Assembly (NCBI RefSeq): GCF_042666615.1 | Contig: NZ_JBHTDD010000033.1 | Span: forward strand, 1 to 64,000 | Direction: 5' to 3' | Length of the DNA stretch: 64,000 nucleotides | From: KBS50 sp042666615 | GTDB taxonomy: Bacteria; Actinomycetota; Actinomycetes; Mycobacteriales; Micromonosporaceae | In this document: in pieces, positions 51,714 to 59,619 of the stretch | How the letters are laid out: the number at the start of each line of letters is the position of its first letter | Position numbering within the stretch: position 1 is the stretch's first letter | Program-made: the position numbers and the translations under genes | Notes under the pieces: generated by a model | Told to the model about the DNA's origin: nothing | What the model saw: the letters and a program-made list of their open reading frames with translations, nothing else | The model's database searches: none

Positions 51714-51842
51714 CAGTTAACCTCGCCGGCAAGCGGCGGCCTGCCCCGCCTGCCCGGTTCGGCGCGGGTAGTGTTTCCAGACGTTGGCTCGTCAGCCCGC
51801 CACAAGGGGGCGGCGGACGCAGGATCGGCGTGGAGGTGGGAC

Positions 51843-52346
51843 ATGACGGACCCGGCCCGGGTGCGCCGGCACGCGGAACGCGTGCGGGAGCTGGTGGCCT
51901 CGGTGGTGCGTACCCAGATCAAGGACCCTCGGCTGGGCATGATCACCATCACCGACGCCCGGATCACCGCCGACCTGCGCGACGCCACGGTCTTCTACAC
52001 GGTGCTCGGTGACGCCGCGGAACAGGCGTCCACCGCTGCCGCCCTGGAGAGCGCGAAGGGGATGCTGCGCAGCACCGTAGGCAAGGCCCTGGGCCTGCGC
52101 CACTCGCCGACCCTTACCTTCGTCCTGGACAACGTGCAGGACCAGGCCAAGCACATCGACGAGCTGCTCACCGCCGCGCGCAACGCGGACGCCGAGGTGC
52201 AGCGACGCGCGGCCACCGCTCGGTACGCGGGCGAGGCCCAGCCGTACCGGCTCGACGACGAGGCCGAGGATGACGCCGAGACCGAGACCGACGTCGAAAC
52301 CGACGCCGATGTGGTCGGTGGACAGCCGGGCGGGGATCGGCGGTGA
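51843..52346 (+). CDS. rbfA: Ribosome-binding factor A
   Basis: 167 residues. The KH-like core (~1-115) reads RVRRHAERVRELVASVVRTQIKDPRLGMITITDARITADLRDATVFYTVLGD and GLRHSPTLTFVLDNVQDQAKHIDELLTAA, matching RbfA, which binds the 30S subunit during maturation and cold adaptation. The last 40 residues are acidic and disordered (DDEAEDDAETETDVETDADV), an extension not present in short homologues. ATG 51843 is preceded by GGAGGTGGGAC. It overlaps the DHH gene by four bases (GTGA). Confidence 0.95.
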   Translation: MTDPARVRRHAERVRELVASVVRTQIKDPRLGMITITDARITADLRDATVFYTVLGDAAEQASTAAALESAKGMLRSTVGKALGLRHSPTLTFVLDNVQDQAKHIDELLTAARNADAEVQRRAATARYAGEAQPYRLDDEAEDDAETETDVETDADVVGGQPGGDRR

Positions 52347-53473
52347 CCGGCGACCCCGGCGACGCCCGGCCCAGCTGGCGGGAGTCGCCGGCCGTGCCGA
52401 GTGCCCGTGGCTCGGGCCCGGCGGTGCTGGACGGCCCGGTCGGTCCCACGCCGGACGACTGGGCGACGGCCGTCGCCGCGATCCAGGGCCTGCCCGCCGA
52501 CGGGCGGGTGCTGCTGATCTGTCACGTCAACCCCGACGGTGACGCGTTGGGCAGCATGTTGGGCTTCGGCCTGGGGTTGTGCCGGCTGGGCGTGACCCGG
52601 ATGCAGGCGACCTTTCCCGGCCGGTTCGAGGTGCCCGAGCCGCTACGCGGCATGCCGGGCCAGGAACTGCTGGTGCCCGCGGAGCAGGCGTGGCCGGAGG
52701 CCGACCTGGTGGTCTGCTTCGACGCGGCCAGCGAGTCGCGGCTGGGGGAGTTGCTGGATCGGCTGGACCGGTCGGGTACGGCCCTGGTGCTGGATCATCA
52801 CGCCTCCAACACCCGGTTCGGCGGCATCCATCTGGTGGATCCCACGGCGGCCGCGACGTCGGTCGTCGCCGAGGGCCTGCTGGCCCGGCTCGGCGTGCCG
52901 CTGGACGAGCGGATCGCCGAGTGCCTCTACATCGCGTTGACCACCGACACCGGTTCGTTCCGGTTCGATATGACTACCCCGGCCGTGCACGAGTTGGCGG
53001 CCCGGCTGCTCTCCACCGGTCTGCGCCCGGGGGAGATATCCCGGCGGGTCTTCGACACCCGCCCGTTCGGGGCGGTCCGACTCTACGGTGACGTGCTGGC
53101 CCGTACCCGGTTGGAACCCGCCGCCGCGGCCGGCCGCGGCCTGGTCTGGACCTATGCCACCCTGGCCGACCTGGAGCGGCACGAGCAGCGCCCGTACGTC
53201 CTGGAACCGCTTATCGATTCGGTCCGGTGCACCGCCGAGGCGGACGTGAGCTGCGTGGTCAAGCAGGTCGCCGAGCGGGAGTGGGCGGTCTCCATGCGGA
53301 GTAAGGGGGACACCGACGTGAGCCGGGTGGCGGTCGCACTGGGTGGCGGCGGGCACCGCTCGGCCGCCGGGTTCACCGGCCGCGGCTCGGTCGATGACGT
53401 GGTCGCAGCGATCCGTGGTGAGCTGGACCGGTTGCCCACGGGCGTGGAGATCAGGGGTAACTCCGGGGCGTAA
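52343..53473 (+). CDS. DHH family phosphoesterase (NrnA-like)
   Basis: 376 residues. The DHH domain carries CHVNPDGDALGSMLGF, VVCFDAASESRLGEL, LVLDHHASNTRFG and TTDTGSFRFDMTT, and the DHHA1 domain ends AVALGGGGHRSAAGF. Such proteins are Mn2+-dependent nanoRNases or phosphatases that degrade short oligonucleotides, pAp or cyclic dinucleotide products. An N-terminal extension of ~35 residues precedes the domain. GTG 52343 overlaps the rbfA stop. It overlaps the next gene by one base (TAATG). Confidence 0.93.
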   Translation: MTGDPGDARPSWRESPAVPSARGSGPAVLDGPVGPTPDDWATAVAAIQGLPADGRVLLICHVNPDGDALGSMLGFGLGLCRLGVTRMQATFPGRFEVPEPLRGMPGQELLVPAEQAWPEADLVVCFDAASESRLGELLDRLDRSGTALVLDHHASNTRFGGIHLVDPTAAATSVVAEGLLARLGVPLDERIAECLYIALTTDTGSFRFDMTTPAVHELAARLLSTGLRPGEISRRVFDTRPFGAVRLYGDVLARTRLEPAAAAGRGLVWTYATLADLERHEQRPYVLEPLIDSVRCTAEADVSCVVKQVAEREWAVSMRSKGDTDVSRVAVALGGGGHRSAAGFTGRGSVDDVVAAIRGELDRLPTGVEIRGNSGA

Positions 53474-53919
53474 TGCCCTTTCGGCTCCTCGTGACCACCG
53501 GCAACAATCGGGGGATGGAGCAACCCACGGAGATCGTCACCGAGGCGCCGCGGGCCTGGGACCGACCGGTCGTGTCGGTGCCGGTGCTGGTCGTCATGTC
53601 TTTCGTCGGTGGGAGCCTGCCGTCGTTCTCGGTGGCGGCGAACGTCTACGCCCTCGGCACCGGTGGCGCGTTGATCTGGATGGGCCTGTCGCACCGGGTT
53701 GCGCGGCGTCCGGTCCGCCGGGTCGGGGCCGGGGTGATCTGGTGGGTGCTTCCGGTGGCGGCGTTCGGCGTGGTCGAGGGCGTCACCTTCGTCCTCGGAT
53801 CGACCGACGAGATTCCCACCTTCTCCCGGCTGGCAGATCCGGTGCTGGAGAACGAACTCGCCCGGTCGGCGGCCTACTTCGGATGGCTGTCGGCGTTCTG
53901 GGCGTTGGCGCGGCGATGA
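53473..53919 (+). CDS. Small membrane protein in the rbfA-truB region
   Basis: 148 residues with four hydrophobic segments: VVSVPVLVVMSFVGGSLPSF, ALGTGGALIWMGLSH, VGAGVIWWVLPVAAFGVVEG and a weak last one (SAAYFGWLSAFWALARR). Not a family I can name, but it occurs beside DUF6186 in related genomes, as far as I can tell. ATG 53473 is preferred because GGGG lies about 5 bases upstream; ATG 53515 is another possible start. It is coupled to the DHH gene by overlapping stop and start. Confidence 0.6.
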   Translation: MPFRLLVTTGNNRGMEQPTEIVTEAPRAWDRPVVSVPVLVVMSFVGGSLPSFSVAANVYALGTGGALIWMGLSHRVARRPVRRVGAGVIWWVLPVAAFGVVEGVTFVLGSTDEIPTFSRLADPVLENELARSAAYFGWLSAFWALARR

Positions 53920-53935
53920 CTGACGGGGGGATTCG

Positions 53936-54154
53936 GTGAGTGTGACCCGGCTGCTCGCCATCGGCGGTTTCACGGTGGCTCTGCTCCTGTTCGCGGCGGT
54001 CGAGTGGGCCGCGCGGCGCGAGGGGTCCCGGATCCCGACCCTCGGTGAGGCGTGCGCCTATGTCATGCGGTACGAGGTGGGCAACGTGCCGGTAGGACGG
54101 ATCGGCCTGTTCGGCTTCTGGTGGTGGGTCGGCTGGCATTTCTTCGCCCGATGA
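53936..54154 (+). CDS. DUF6186 family small membrane protein
   Basis: 72 residues. One helix near the N-terminus (LLAIGGFTVALLLFAAVEWAAR) and one at the C-terminus (GLFGFWWWVGWHFFAR) flank a polar loop (REGSRIPTLGEACAYVMRYEVGNVPVGR), the DUF6186 pattern. Function is unknown. GTG 53936 follows GGGGGG. It is 16 bases downstream of the previous membrane protein gene and probably cotranscribed; the pair may form a membrane complex, which is inference. Confidence 0.7.
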   Translation: MSVTRLLAIGGFTVALLLFAAVEWAARREGSRIPTLGEACAYVMRYEVGNVPVGRIGLFGFWWWVGWHFFAR

Positions 54155-54448
54155 GCGGGCTGTCCGGTTTCCGCTGGTCGGCGGCTCGCCGTCCCGGATC
54201 GCGGGAACGCTGGGCACGATGTGGACCTGAACGATAACTTGGGTGAAGTGCGCGACGTGCCCGGCAGACGTGTCGTGGCGCGGGTGGCCGACCAGCCACC
54301 GACTGCCTCCAGGGTCAGACCGACCCGGGCTCACGCTGCTCGCGGACGGACCCCGGCGATCCCGGGACGCCGTTCGAGAGCGTTCAGCAGGACCGCCCAG
54401 CGGCGGGCCGCTCGACGCGGCCTGACGCACCCTGGAAGGAGCATCCCG

Positions 54449-54538
54449 ATGCCGAGCAAGCCCAAGTCGGACACCACGGACGAGGCCCGCGAGCAGATGC
54501 GGCGCGCGCTGCAGACCTCCATGGACACCCGGCAGTGA
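54449..54538 (+). CDS. Predicted small protein of 29 residues
   Basis: MPSKPKSDTTDEAREQMRRA and nine more residues, ending MDTRQ. It has an excellent ribosome binding site (GGAAGGAG, 7 bases before ATG), G/C-rich third positions and amphipathic helical composition. A 16-bp perfect terminator hairpin lies 12 bases after its stop. This combination makes a real small gene likely. Function is unknown. It may be expressed with the preceding DUF6186 gene or from its own promoter in the 294-base spacer, where I saw no other convincing gene. Confidence 0.6.
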   Translation: MPSKPKSDTTDEAREQMRRALQTSMDTRQ

Positions 54539-54550
54539 CTCTCGACCGGT

Positions 54551-54586
54551 GAACGCGGTCCGGACGTACTCGTCCGGACCGCGTTC
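54551..54586 (+). terminator. Intrinsic terminator after the small protein gene
   Basis: GAACGCGGTCCGGACG (54551-54566) pairs perfectly with CGTCCGGACCGCGTTC (54571-54586): 16 bp with loop TACT. It is the tightest hairpin of the window and lies before the MATE gene. Confidence 0.85.
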
Positions 54587-54698
54587 CCGCATCTGGCGTC
54601 CCCCGCCCACCCACCGTCGCCGCCACCGGAACGCGAGGCGTCAGTAAGCGATACGTGGCATTGCGTTCCTTACGCGTGACGTGCCAGGATCGGGCTCT

Positions 54699-56045
54699 GT
54701 GAGCCACCAGACCCGCGCGGACACGAGCGACCACCCTCGGCTGACCGGCACCGCCACCGCGCGCCGCATCGCCGCCCTCGCCCTGCCCGCCCTGGTGGTC
54801 CTCGCGGCGGAACCCCTCTATGTGCTTGTCGACACCGCGGTGGTCGGCCACCTCGGATCGGTGCCGTTGGCGGCGGTCGCTCTCGGCGGCACGGTGATGA
54901 CGATGGCCGCGTGGCTCGGCACCGTGCTCGCCTACGGGACGACCGGCCGGGCCGCCCGCCGGTACGGCGCGGGCGACCGCGCCGCCGCGGTGGCCGAGGG
55001 GATCCAGGCGTCCTGGCTGGCGCTTGCCGCCGGCCTGCTGATCACCCTGCTGATCGAGATCACCGCCCTTCCGCTGGGCCGGGCGCTGTCCGGCGGTGAC
55101 CCCGCGGTGACCGCCGCGGTCGCCGAATGGCTCCGGGTCGCCGCCCTCGGCGCTCCCGGGCTGTTGCTCGCCGCCGCCGGGAACGGCTGGCTACGCGGGG
55201 TGCAGGACCTCCGCAGGCCGCTCTACTTCGTACTCGGTCCCAATCTGCTGTCGGCCGTGCTGTGCCCGGTGCTTGTCTATCCAGTGGGTCTCGGCCTGGT
55301 GGGGTCGGCGGTGGCAAACGCCACCGCGCAGACGCTGTCCGGTGTGTTGTTCGTCGGCGCCCTGATCGCCGAGCGGGTGTCGCTGCGCCCCCGCCCGAAG
55401 GTGATCGTCCAGCAGTTGGTGCTGGGTCGGGACCTGCTGGCGCGCGGGCTGGCCTTTCAGGCCAGCTTCCTCTCGGCGACCGCGGTCGCGGCCCGGTTCG
55501 GTACCGCCGTCGTGGGCGCCCACCAGATCGCGATAAGTCTGTGGTTCTTCACCGCCCTGGTGCTCGACGCGCTGGCCATCGCGGCGCAGGCACTTGTCGG
55601 TGCCGCGCTCGGTGCCGGCGACGGGGAATACGCCCGGCAACTCGCCCGCCGGATCGCGGTGGCGGGAGCGGTTTGCGGGATCGCCTTCGCGGCGGTCATC
55701 GGGGCAGGAGCCGGCGTGGTGCCGGGTTGGTTCAGCGACGACCCGCAGGTCCGGGCACAAGCCATGATCGCCTGGCCGTGGTTCGCGGCGATGCAACCGG
55801 CCGCGGGCGTCGTGTTCGCCCTGGACGGCGTGCTGATCGGCGCGGGCGACGTGCGGTACCTGCGCAACCTCACAATCGTCGCGGCCTTCGGCGGATTCCT
55901 GCCGGCGATCTGGACGGCCTACGCCCTGGACCTCGGGCTCGGCGGCATCTGGGCCGGCCTCACCCTGTTCGTGGTGATCCGGCTGGTCGCGCTGCTGCTG
56001 CGGTTGCGTTCAGGACGCTGGGCGGTGACCGGCGCGGTCCGCTGA
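54699..56045 (+). CDS. MATE family efflux transporter
   Basis: 448 residues and 12 membrane helices. The first reads IAALALPALVVLAAEPLYVLVDTAVVGHLGSVPLAAVALGGTVM, the DinF/MATE signature with the A-P-L-Y-x-L-x-D-T-x-x-V-G-H core, and a second half repeats it (ALVLDALAIAAQALVGAALGAGD). It is most like the DinF branch, which exports toxic cations with Na+ or H+. A MATE gene in this position, between the DHH phosphoesterase and truB, is common in actinobacteria. GTG 54699 used; GTG 54681 is six codons upstream. Confidence 0.92.
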   Translation: MSHQTRADTSDHPRLTGTATARRIAALALPALVVLAAEPLYVLVDTAVVGHLGSVPLAAVALGGTVMTMAAWLGTVLAYGTTGRAARRYGAGDRAAAVAEGIQASWLALAAGLLITLLIEITALPLGRALSGGDPAVTAAVAEWLRVAALGAPGLLLAAAGNGWLRGVQDLRRPLYFVLGPNLLSAVLCPVLVYPVGLGLVGSAVANATAQTLSGVLFVGALIAERVSLRPRPKVIVQQLVLGRDLLARGLAFQASFLSATAVAARFGTAVVGAHQIAISLWFFTALVLDALAIAAQALVGAALGAGDGEYARQLARRIAVAGAVCGIAFAAVIGAGAGVVPGWFSDDPQVRAQAMIAWPWFAAMQPAAGVVFALDGVLIGAGDVRYLRNLTIVAAFGGFLPAIWTAYALDLGLGGIWAGLTLFVVIRLVALLLRLRSGRWAVTGAVR

Positions 56046-56153
56046 GCCCGGGAGCGGCGGCGGGTCGGCAGCCGTCGGCGCTTGCCGGCCTCCCGCCCGC
56101 GAGGCGACGGGCGGACGCCTGTCGGTCGGACGGATCTGGCAGGCTTGGCGGCC

Positions 56154-57041
56154 GTGAGTGCGGATGGTCTGATCGTGGTGGACAAGCCGGCCGGCATGAC
56201 ATCGCATGACGTGGTGGCCCGGCTGCGCCGGCTGGCGCGTACCCGCCGGGTGGGGCACGGCGGCACCCTCGACCCGATGGCCACCGGAGTCCTGGTGATC
56301 GGGGTGGGTCGGGCGACCCGGCTGCTCACCTACGTCATCGGGGCGGACAAGAGTTACCTCGGCACCGTCCGGCTCGGCCAGACCACGGTGACCGACGACG
56401 CCGAGGGAGACGTGGTCCGCTCGGTGCCGGCCGGTGACCTGGCGGACAGCGCGGTACTGTCCGCCTTCGACCGGTTGACCGGCGAGATCGACCAGGTACC
56501 GAGCGCGGTGAGCGCGATCAAGATCAACGGGCAGCGGGCGTACAAGCGGGTCCGCGATGGCGAGGCCGTGGCGCTGGCCGCCCGCCGGGTGACCGTTTCC
56601 CGCCTCGACGTGCTGGCCATCCGCCGGACGGCCACCGATCTGGTCGACGTGGACGTGGACGTCACCTGCTCCTCCGGGACATACGTCCGGGCGCTGGCCC
56701 GGGACGCCGGTGCCGCGCTCGGGGTGGGCGGCCACCTCACCGCGCTGCGCCGGACCTCCGTCGGCGGGTTCACGCTGGCCGAGGCGCGTACCCTGGACGA
56801 TCTTGCCGAGGTCGCTCCCGACGTGGTGGACCTGCCGATGGCCGCGGCCGCCGCCCGGTTCCTGCCGGTCCGCGAAGCGACAGCGGAGGAGGAACGGGTG
56901 CTCGGTCACGGTGGGCCGTTGACCGCGGTCGGCATCGCCGGCCCGTACGCGGTGACCGGCGGTGACGGGCGGCTGGTCGCTATCGTCAGCGAGCGGGAAG
57001 GACGCGCCCGACCGGAGATCGTGGTGGCGCCGGCCCAGTGA
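56154..57041 (+). CDS. truB: tRNA pseudouridine(55) synthase
   Basis: 295 residues. It makes pseudouridine 55 in the T loop of tRNA. Visible are LIVVDKPAGMTSHDVVARLRR, catalytic Asp in VGHGGTLDPMATGVLVIGVGRATRL, SYLGTVRLGQTTVTDDAEG, QVPSAVSAIKINGQRAYKRVRDGE and YVRALARDAGAALGVGGHLTALRR. A PUA-like C-terminal end is present. GTG 56154 puts the motif at the right distance; the frame is open upstream by 24 codons. It precedes ribF by 105 bases. Confidence 0.95.
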   Translation: MSADGLIVVDKPAGMTSHDVVARLRRLARTRRVGHGGTLDPMATGVLVIGVGRATRLLTYVIGADKSYLGTVRLGQTTVTDDAEGDVVRSVPAGDLADSAVLSAFDRLTGEIDQVPSAVSAIKINGQRAYKRVRDGEAVALAARRVTVSRLDVLAIRRTATDLVDVDVDVTCSSGTYVRALARDAGAALGVGGHLTALRRTSVGGFTLAEARTLDDLAEVAPDVVDLPMAAAAARFLPVREATAEEERVLGHGGPLTAVGIAGPYAVTGGDGRLVAIVSEREGRARPEIVVAPAQ

Positions 57042-57146
57042 CGGCCGGACCGTCACCGGCCGGTCGGCGTAAGTGAGCCCTCGGCGGTCGCCGGTGGCTG
57101 GTAGTCGCAGTGGGTTGTCGGGTGTCTTGGCGGGACTGGAGGAGAC

Positions 57147-58094
57147 ATGCAGCGGTGGCGGGGGTTCGACGCGATTCCGCGAGGCTGGGGACGCTCGGTG
57201 GTCACCATCGGGGTCTTCGACGGGGTGCACCGGGGTCATCAGGCCACCATCGGGCACGCTGTGAAGCGGGCGAAGGATCTGGGCGTGCAGTCGGTCGTGG
57301 TCACCTTCGACCCGCACCCGTCCGAGGTGGTCCGTCCCGGATCACATCCGGCGATGCTGACCGAGCCGGCACGCAAGGCCGAACTGATCGAGGCGCTCGG
57401 CGTGGACGTACTCTGCGTGGTGCCGTTCACCCCCGACTTCTCTCGACTGCCCGCCGAGGAATTCGTGCACGACATCCTCGTCGAGCATCTGCACGCGGCG
57501 GTCGTGGTGGTGGGGGAGAACTTCCGGTTCGGGCACCGGGCCGCCGGAGACGTGGCCCTGCTGGAACGGCTGGGCCGCACGTTCGGCTTCGGGGTGGAGG
57601 GCGGGCCGCTGGTGGCGGCCGACGGCACCGTGTTCTCCTCCACGTACATCCGGTCCTGCGTGGACGCCGGAGACGTGACCGCCGCGGCGGCGGCGCTCGG
57701 CCGGGCGCACCGGCTGGCCGGCGTGGTGATCCGCGGCGACCAGCGGGGTCGCCAGCTCGGCTTCCCCACCGCCAACCTGCTGTGCCACCGGTACGCGGCG
57801 ATCCCGGCCGACGGGGTGTACGCCGGATGGCTGGTCCGCGACGCGGCCCGGGCCGGCGCGGACGGCCGGACCATGCTGCCGGCGGCGGTGTCGGTCGGCA
57901 CCAATCCGACCTTCTCCGGACCGGATCGGCGGGTGGAGGCGTACGTGCTCGACTTCGAGGGCGACCTGTACGGCGAACGACTCGCCCTGGACTTCGTGGC
58001 CCACCTGCGCGAGCAGCGCCGCTACCCGAGCGTCGAGCCGCTGATCGAGCAGATGAACGAGGACGTCGCGCAGGCCCGCCGGCTCCTCGTCTGA
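57147..58094 (+). CDS. ribF: Bifunctional riboflavin kinase / FAD synthetase
   Basis: 315 residues. The N-terminal FMN adenylyltransferase half has VVTIGVFDGVHRGHQATIGHAV, VTFDPHPSEVVRP, VVVGENFRFGHRAAGDV and SSTYIRSCVDAGDV; the C-terminal riboflavin kinase half has GRQLGFPTANL, GVYAGWLV and SVGTNPTF, then EAYVLDFEGDLYGERLALDFVAHLREQRRY. It makes FMN and FAD, needed by several flavoproteins of this window. ATG 57147 has GGAGGAG upstream. Confidence 0.96.
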   Translation: MQRWRGFDAIPRGWGRSVVTIGVFDGVHRGHQATIGHAVKRAKDLGVQSVVVTFDPHPSEVVRPGSHPAMLTEPARKAELIEALGVDVLCVVPFTPDFSRLPAEEFVHDILVEHLHAAVVVVGENFRFGHRAAGDVALLERLGRTFGFGVEGGPLVAADGTVFSSTYIRSCVDAGDVTAAAAALGRAHRLAGVVIRGDQRGRQLGFPTANLLCHRYAAIPADGVYAGWLVRDAARAGADGRTMLPAAVSVGTNPTFSGPDRRVEAYVLDFEGDLYGERLALDFVAHLREQRRYPSVEPLIEQMNEDVAQARRLLV

Positions 58095-58117
58095 CTCGGC
58101 GGGGCCGGGCTTCCTGG

Positions 58118-58170
58118 CCCCGGTCGGGGTTGTCCGTGCCCCGGTCGGGGTTGTCGGTGTCCTGGTCGGT
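58118..58170. repeat. 21-bp tandem repeat downstream of ribF
   Basis: CCCCGGTCGGGGTTGTCCGTG recurs with period 21 (58118, 58139, partial 58160). Each unit contains the hairpin CCCCGG-t-CGGGG-like palindrome. It starts 24 bases after the ribF stop. Confidence 0.75.
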
Positions 58171-58228
58171 TCACCCGTTCGGGCCGGTGTCGCCCGTTCC
58201 GGGGCCGCCTGGTGCGCGGGCGTCGGCT

Positions 58229-58305
58229 TGATCCACTCGATGTGCGGCATGTCGGGGGGTCGGTGCGACTGTGACCCCCCGACATGCCGCACATCGAGTG
58301 GATCA
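58229..58305. repeat. Family B palindrome, perfect copy B2 (33-bp arms)
   Basis: The arms 58229-58261 (TGATCCACTCGATGTGCGGC and onward) and 58273-58305 are exact reverse complements over 33 bp, with an 11-nt loop. The core is shared with B1 at 29624. It lies in the 380-base gap between ribF and the AbiEi-like gene, a gap which otherwise holds only the 21-bp repeats and two DnaA boxes. Confidence 0.93.
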
Positions 58306-58389
58306 CCGCCGGAATCACGGGTGCGATCTGGGTGCCGGCCGGGGCAGCGGGTGGATTGCCCGTACCACAACGAGCCCACTCCGCGACCC

Positions 58390-58433
58390 TTGTCCACAGG
58401 CTGAGCCGGGTACGGGTACGACCGTTGTCCACA
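58390..58433 (+). promoter_or_regulatory. Pair of DnaA boxes upstream of AbiEi-like gene
   Basis: TTGTCCACA occurs at 58390-58398 and 58425-58433 in the same orientation, start to start 35 bases apart, and both continue GG. TTGTCCACA is the strong actinobacterial DnaA box. There is no dnaA or dnaN nearby, so this is not the origin. It may titrate DnaA or control the adjacent gene. Confidence 0.6.
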
Positions 58434-58474
58434 GGGGTTTACCAGTCCCCCGCAGCGTTGCCACGCTCGTCGGC

Positions 58475-59365
58475 ATGCCTTCCCTCCCGCCTCGCCCGGC
58501 TCCCCTTGCCTGGCAGGTGTTCCGTGGCTCCGACGCCGTTCGGCGGGGACTGCTGACCGAACACCAGCTGCGTGGTTCGGCCTGGATCCGGCTGCGCAGA
58601 GACGTCTACGCCGATGCCCGGTTGGACCGGGATCATGCCCTCGCCTGCCGGGCCGTGGCGTACCAACTGCCGGCCGGCGCCGCCATCGCGGGACCGTCGG
58701 CGGCCCATCTGTACGGGGTCGTGCACGCCGCGGACTTCACCGACGAGGTGCACGTCGTCGCGCCCCGGCTGACAGGATTGCGAACCCAACCGGGGCTGCG
58801 GGTGCACACCACCGACTCCGCGCCGATGCCTACCGGGCAGCCACCGAGGACCGGGCCCGCCCGAGCGGCCTGGGAGACGGCTGCCTGGCTGCCACCGGTG
58901 CGGGCGGTGGCCATCATCGACACCCTGCTCGGCAGCGGGTTGACCAGCCCGACGGAGCTGTCGACGCTGGCGGCGGCGTATGCTGCCCGACCCGGCGGAC
59001 GACGTGCCCAGCGAGCCTTCGCACTGGCCGATCCGGCGGCCCAGTCACCACCGGAGTCCCACCTGCGGGTCCGGTTGATGCAGGCTGGACTGCCCCGGCC
59101 AGCCGTCCAGCACCCGGTACGGGTGGCGTCCGGCGTGCTCCTACATCCGGATCTTGCCTGGCCCGGTTTTCGAGTGGCTATCGAGTACGACGGGCAGTGG
59201 CACGATGACGCAGAGCAGTTCCATCGCGACCGTCGTCGCCTCAATCTGCTCGCCGGTCAGGGGTGGCTCGTGCTGCATGTGACCAGCCGGCGGCTGTACC
59301 GAGAGTTCCCGGCCCTGCTGCGGGAGGTGCGCGACGCGTTGACGTCTCGCGGTTGGCGGCCGTGA
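58475..59365 (+). CDS. AbiEi-like winged-helix / Vsr-like endonuclease-fold protein
   Basis: 296 residues in two parts. The N-terminus (FRGSDAVRRGLLTEHQLRGSAWIRLRRDVYADARL) looks like the winged-helix of AbiEi-type antitoxins, followed by AVAYQLPAGAAIAGPSAAHLYGV. The C-terminus has SHLRVRLMQAGLP, LHPDLAWPGFRVAIEYDGQWHD and RDRRRLNLLAGQGWLVLHVT, the DUF559/Vsr pattern of PD-(D/E)XK nucleases (D...E-Y-D). This fusion is widespread and often multi-copy in actinobacteria; its function is unknown. No toxin partner is adjacent. Two DnaA boxes lie within 90 bases upstream of ATG 58475. Confidence 0.82.
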   Translation: MPSLPPRPAPLAWQVFRGSDAVRRGLLTEHQLRGSAWIRLRRDVYADARLDRDHALACRAVAYQLPAGAAIAGPSAAHLYGVVHAADFTDEVHVVAPRLTGLRTQPGLRVHTTDSAPMPTGQPPRTGPARAAWETAAWLPPVRAVAIIDTLLGSGLTSPTELSTLAAAYAARPGGRRAQRAFALADPAAQSPPESHLRVRLMQAGLPRPAVQHPVRVASGVLLHPDLAWPGFRVAIEYDGQWHDDAEQFHRDRRRLNLLAGQGWLVLHVTSRRLYREFPALLREVRDALTSRGWRP

Positions 59366-59534
59366 TCACCCTCATGCCTTCGGGGGTAGTCGGGCCCCGA
59401 CATCCCGCGAGTCGGCGTTTCTCGTGCCGGGCTGCCCCACCAGGCCCTGATCCAGGTCGATCATGAGGATCTATGATTCCAGGTCCGAGCCCCATCCGGG
59501 TGTTTCCGGTGGAAGCTGGTAACCTGACCTACAG

Positions 59535-59589
59535 CGTCGGTTGACCGACGGCGGTCCCGCGTGCCTGCTCGACGCCGCGGGTGCGGGAC
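59535..59589 (+). promoter_or_regulatory. Structured leader of rpsO
   Basis: Two stems precede rpsO: CGTCGG/CCGACG (59535-59550) and GTCCCGC/GCGGGAC (59554-59560 with 59583-59589), ending about 20 bases before the ribosome binding site. Ribosomal protein S15 commonly represses its own mRNA by binding such a leader; whether this one is bound cannot be told. A TAACCT at 59520-59525 may be the -10. Confidence 0.35.
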
Positions 59590-59619
59590 ACTTGATGAAA
59601 CCCACAGAAACGGGAGAAA

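Noticed and set aside
54151..54237. A 28-codon frame overlapping the DUF6186 stop by ATGA
   Set aside because: Composition is Arg/Ser/Gly-rich without pattern, and the overlap alone is weak evidence.
54243..54425. A 60-codon frame starting MKCATC with a CxxC
   Set aside because: No ribosome binding site, a Pro/Arg-rich remainder like random high-GC sequence, and no recognisable family. It could be reconsidered if conserved.
58118..58305. CRISPR-like look of regular repeats after ribF
   Set aside because: Units are contiguous without unique spacers and the large palindrome is a single element; no cas gene is present.
59366..59460. Possible third family B copy near CCCGACATCCCGCGAGTCGG
   Set aside because: Only a short similarity to one arm is visible and there is no matching second arm.
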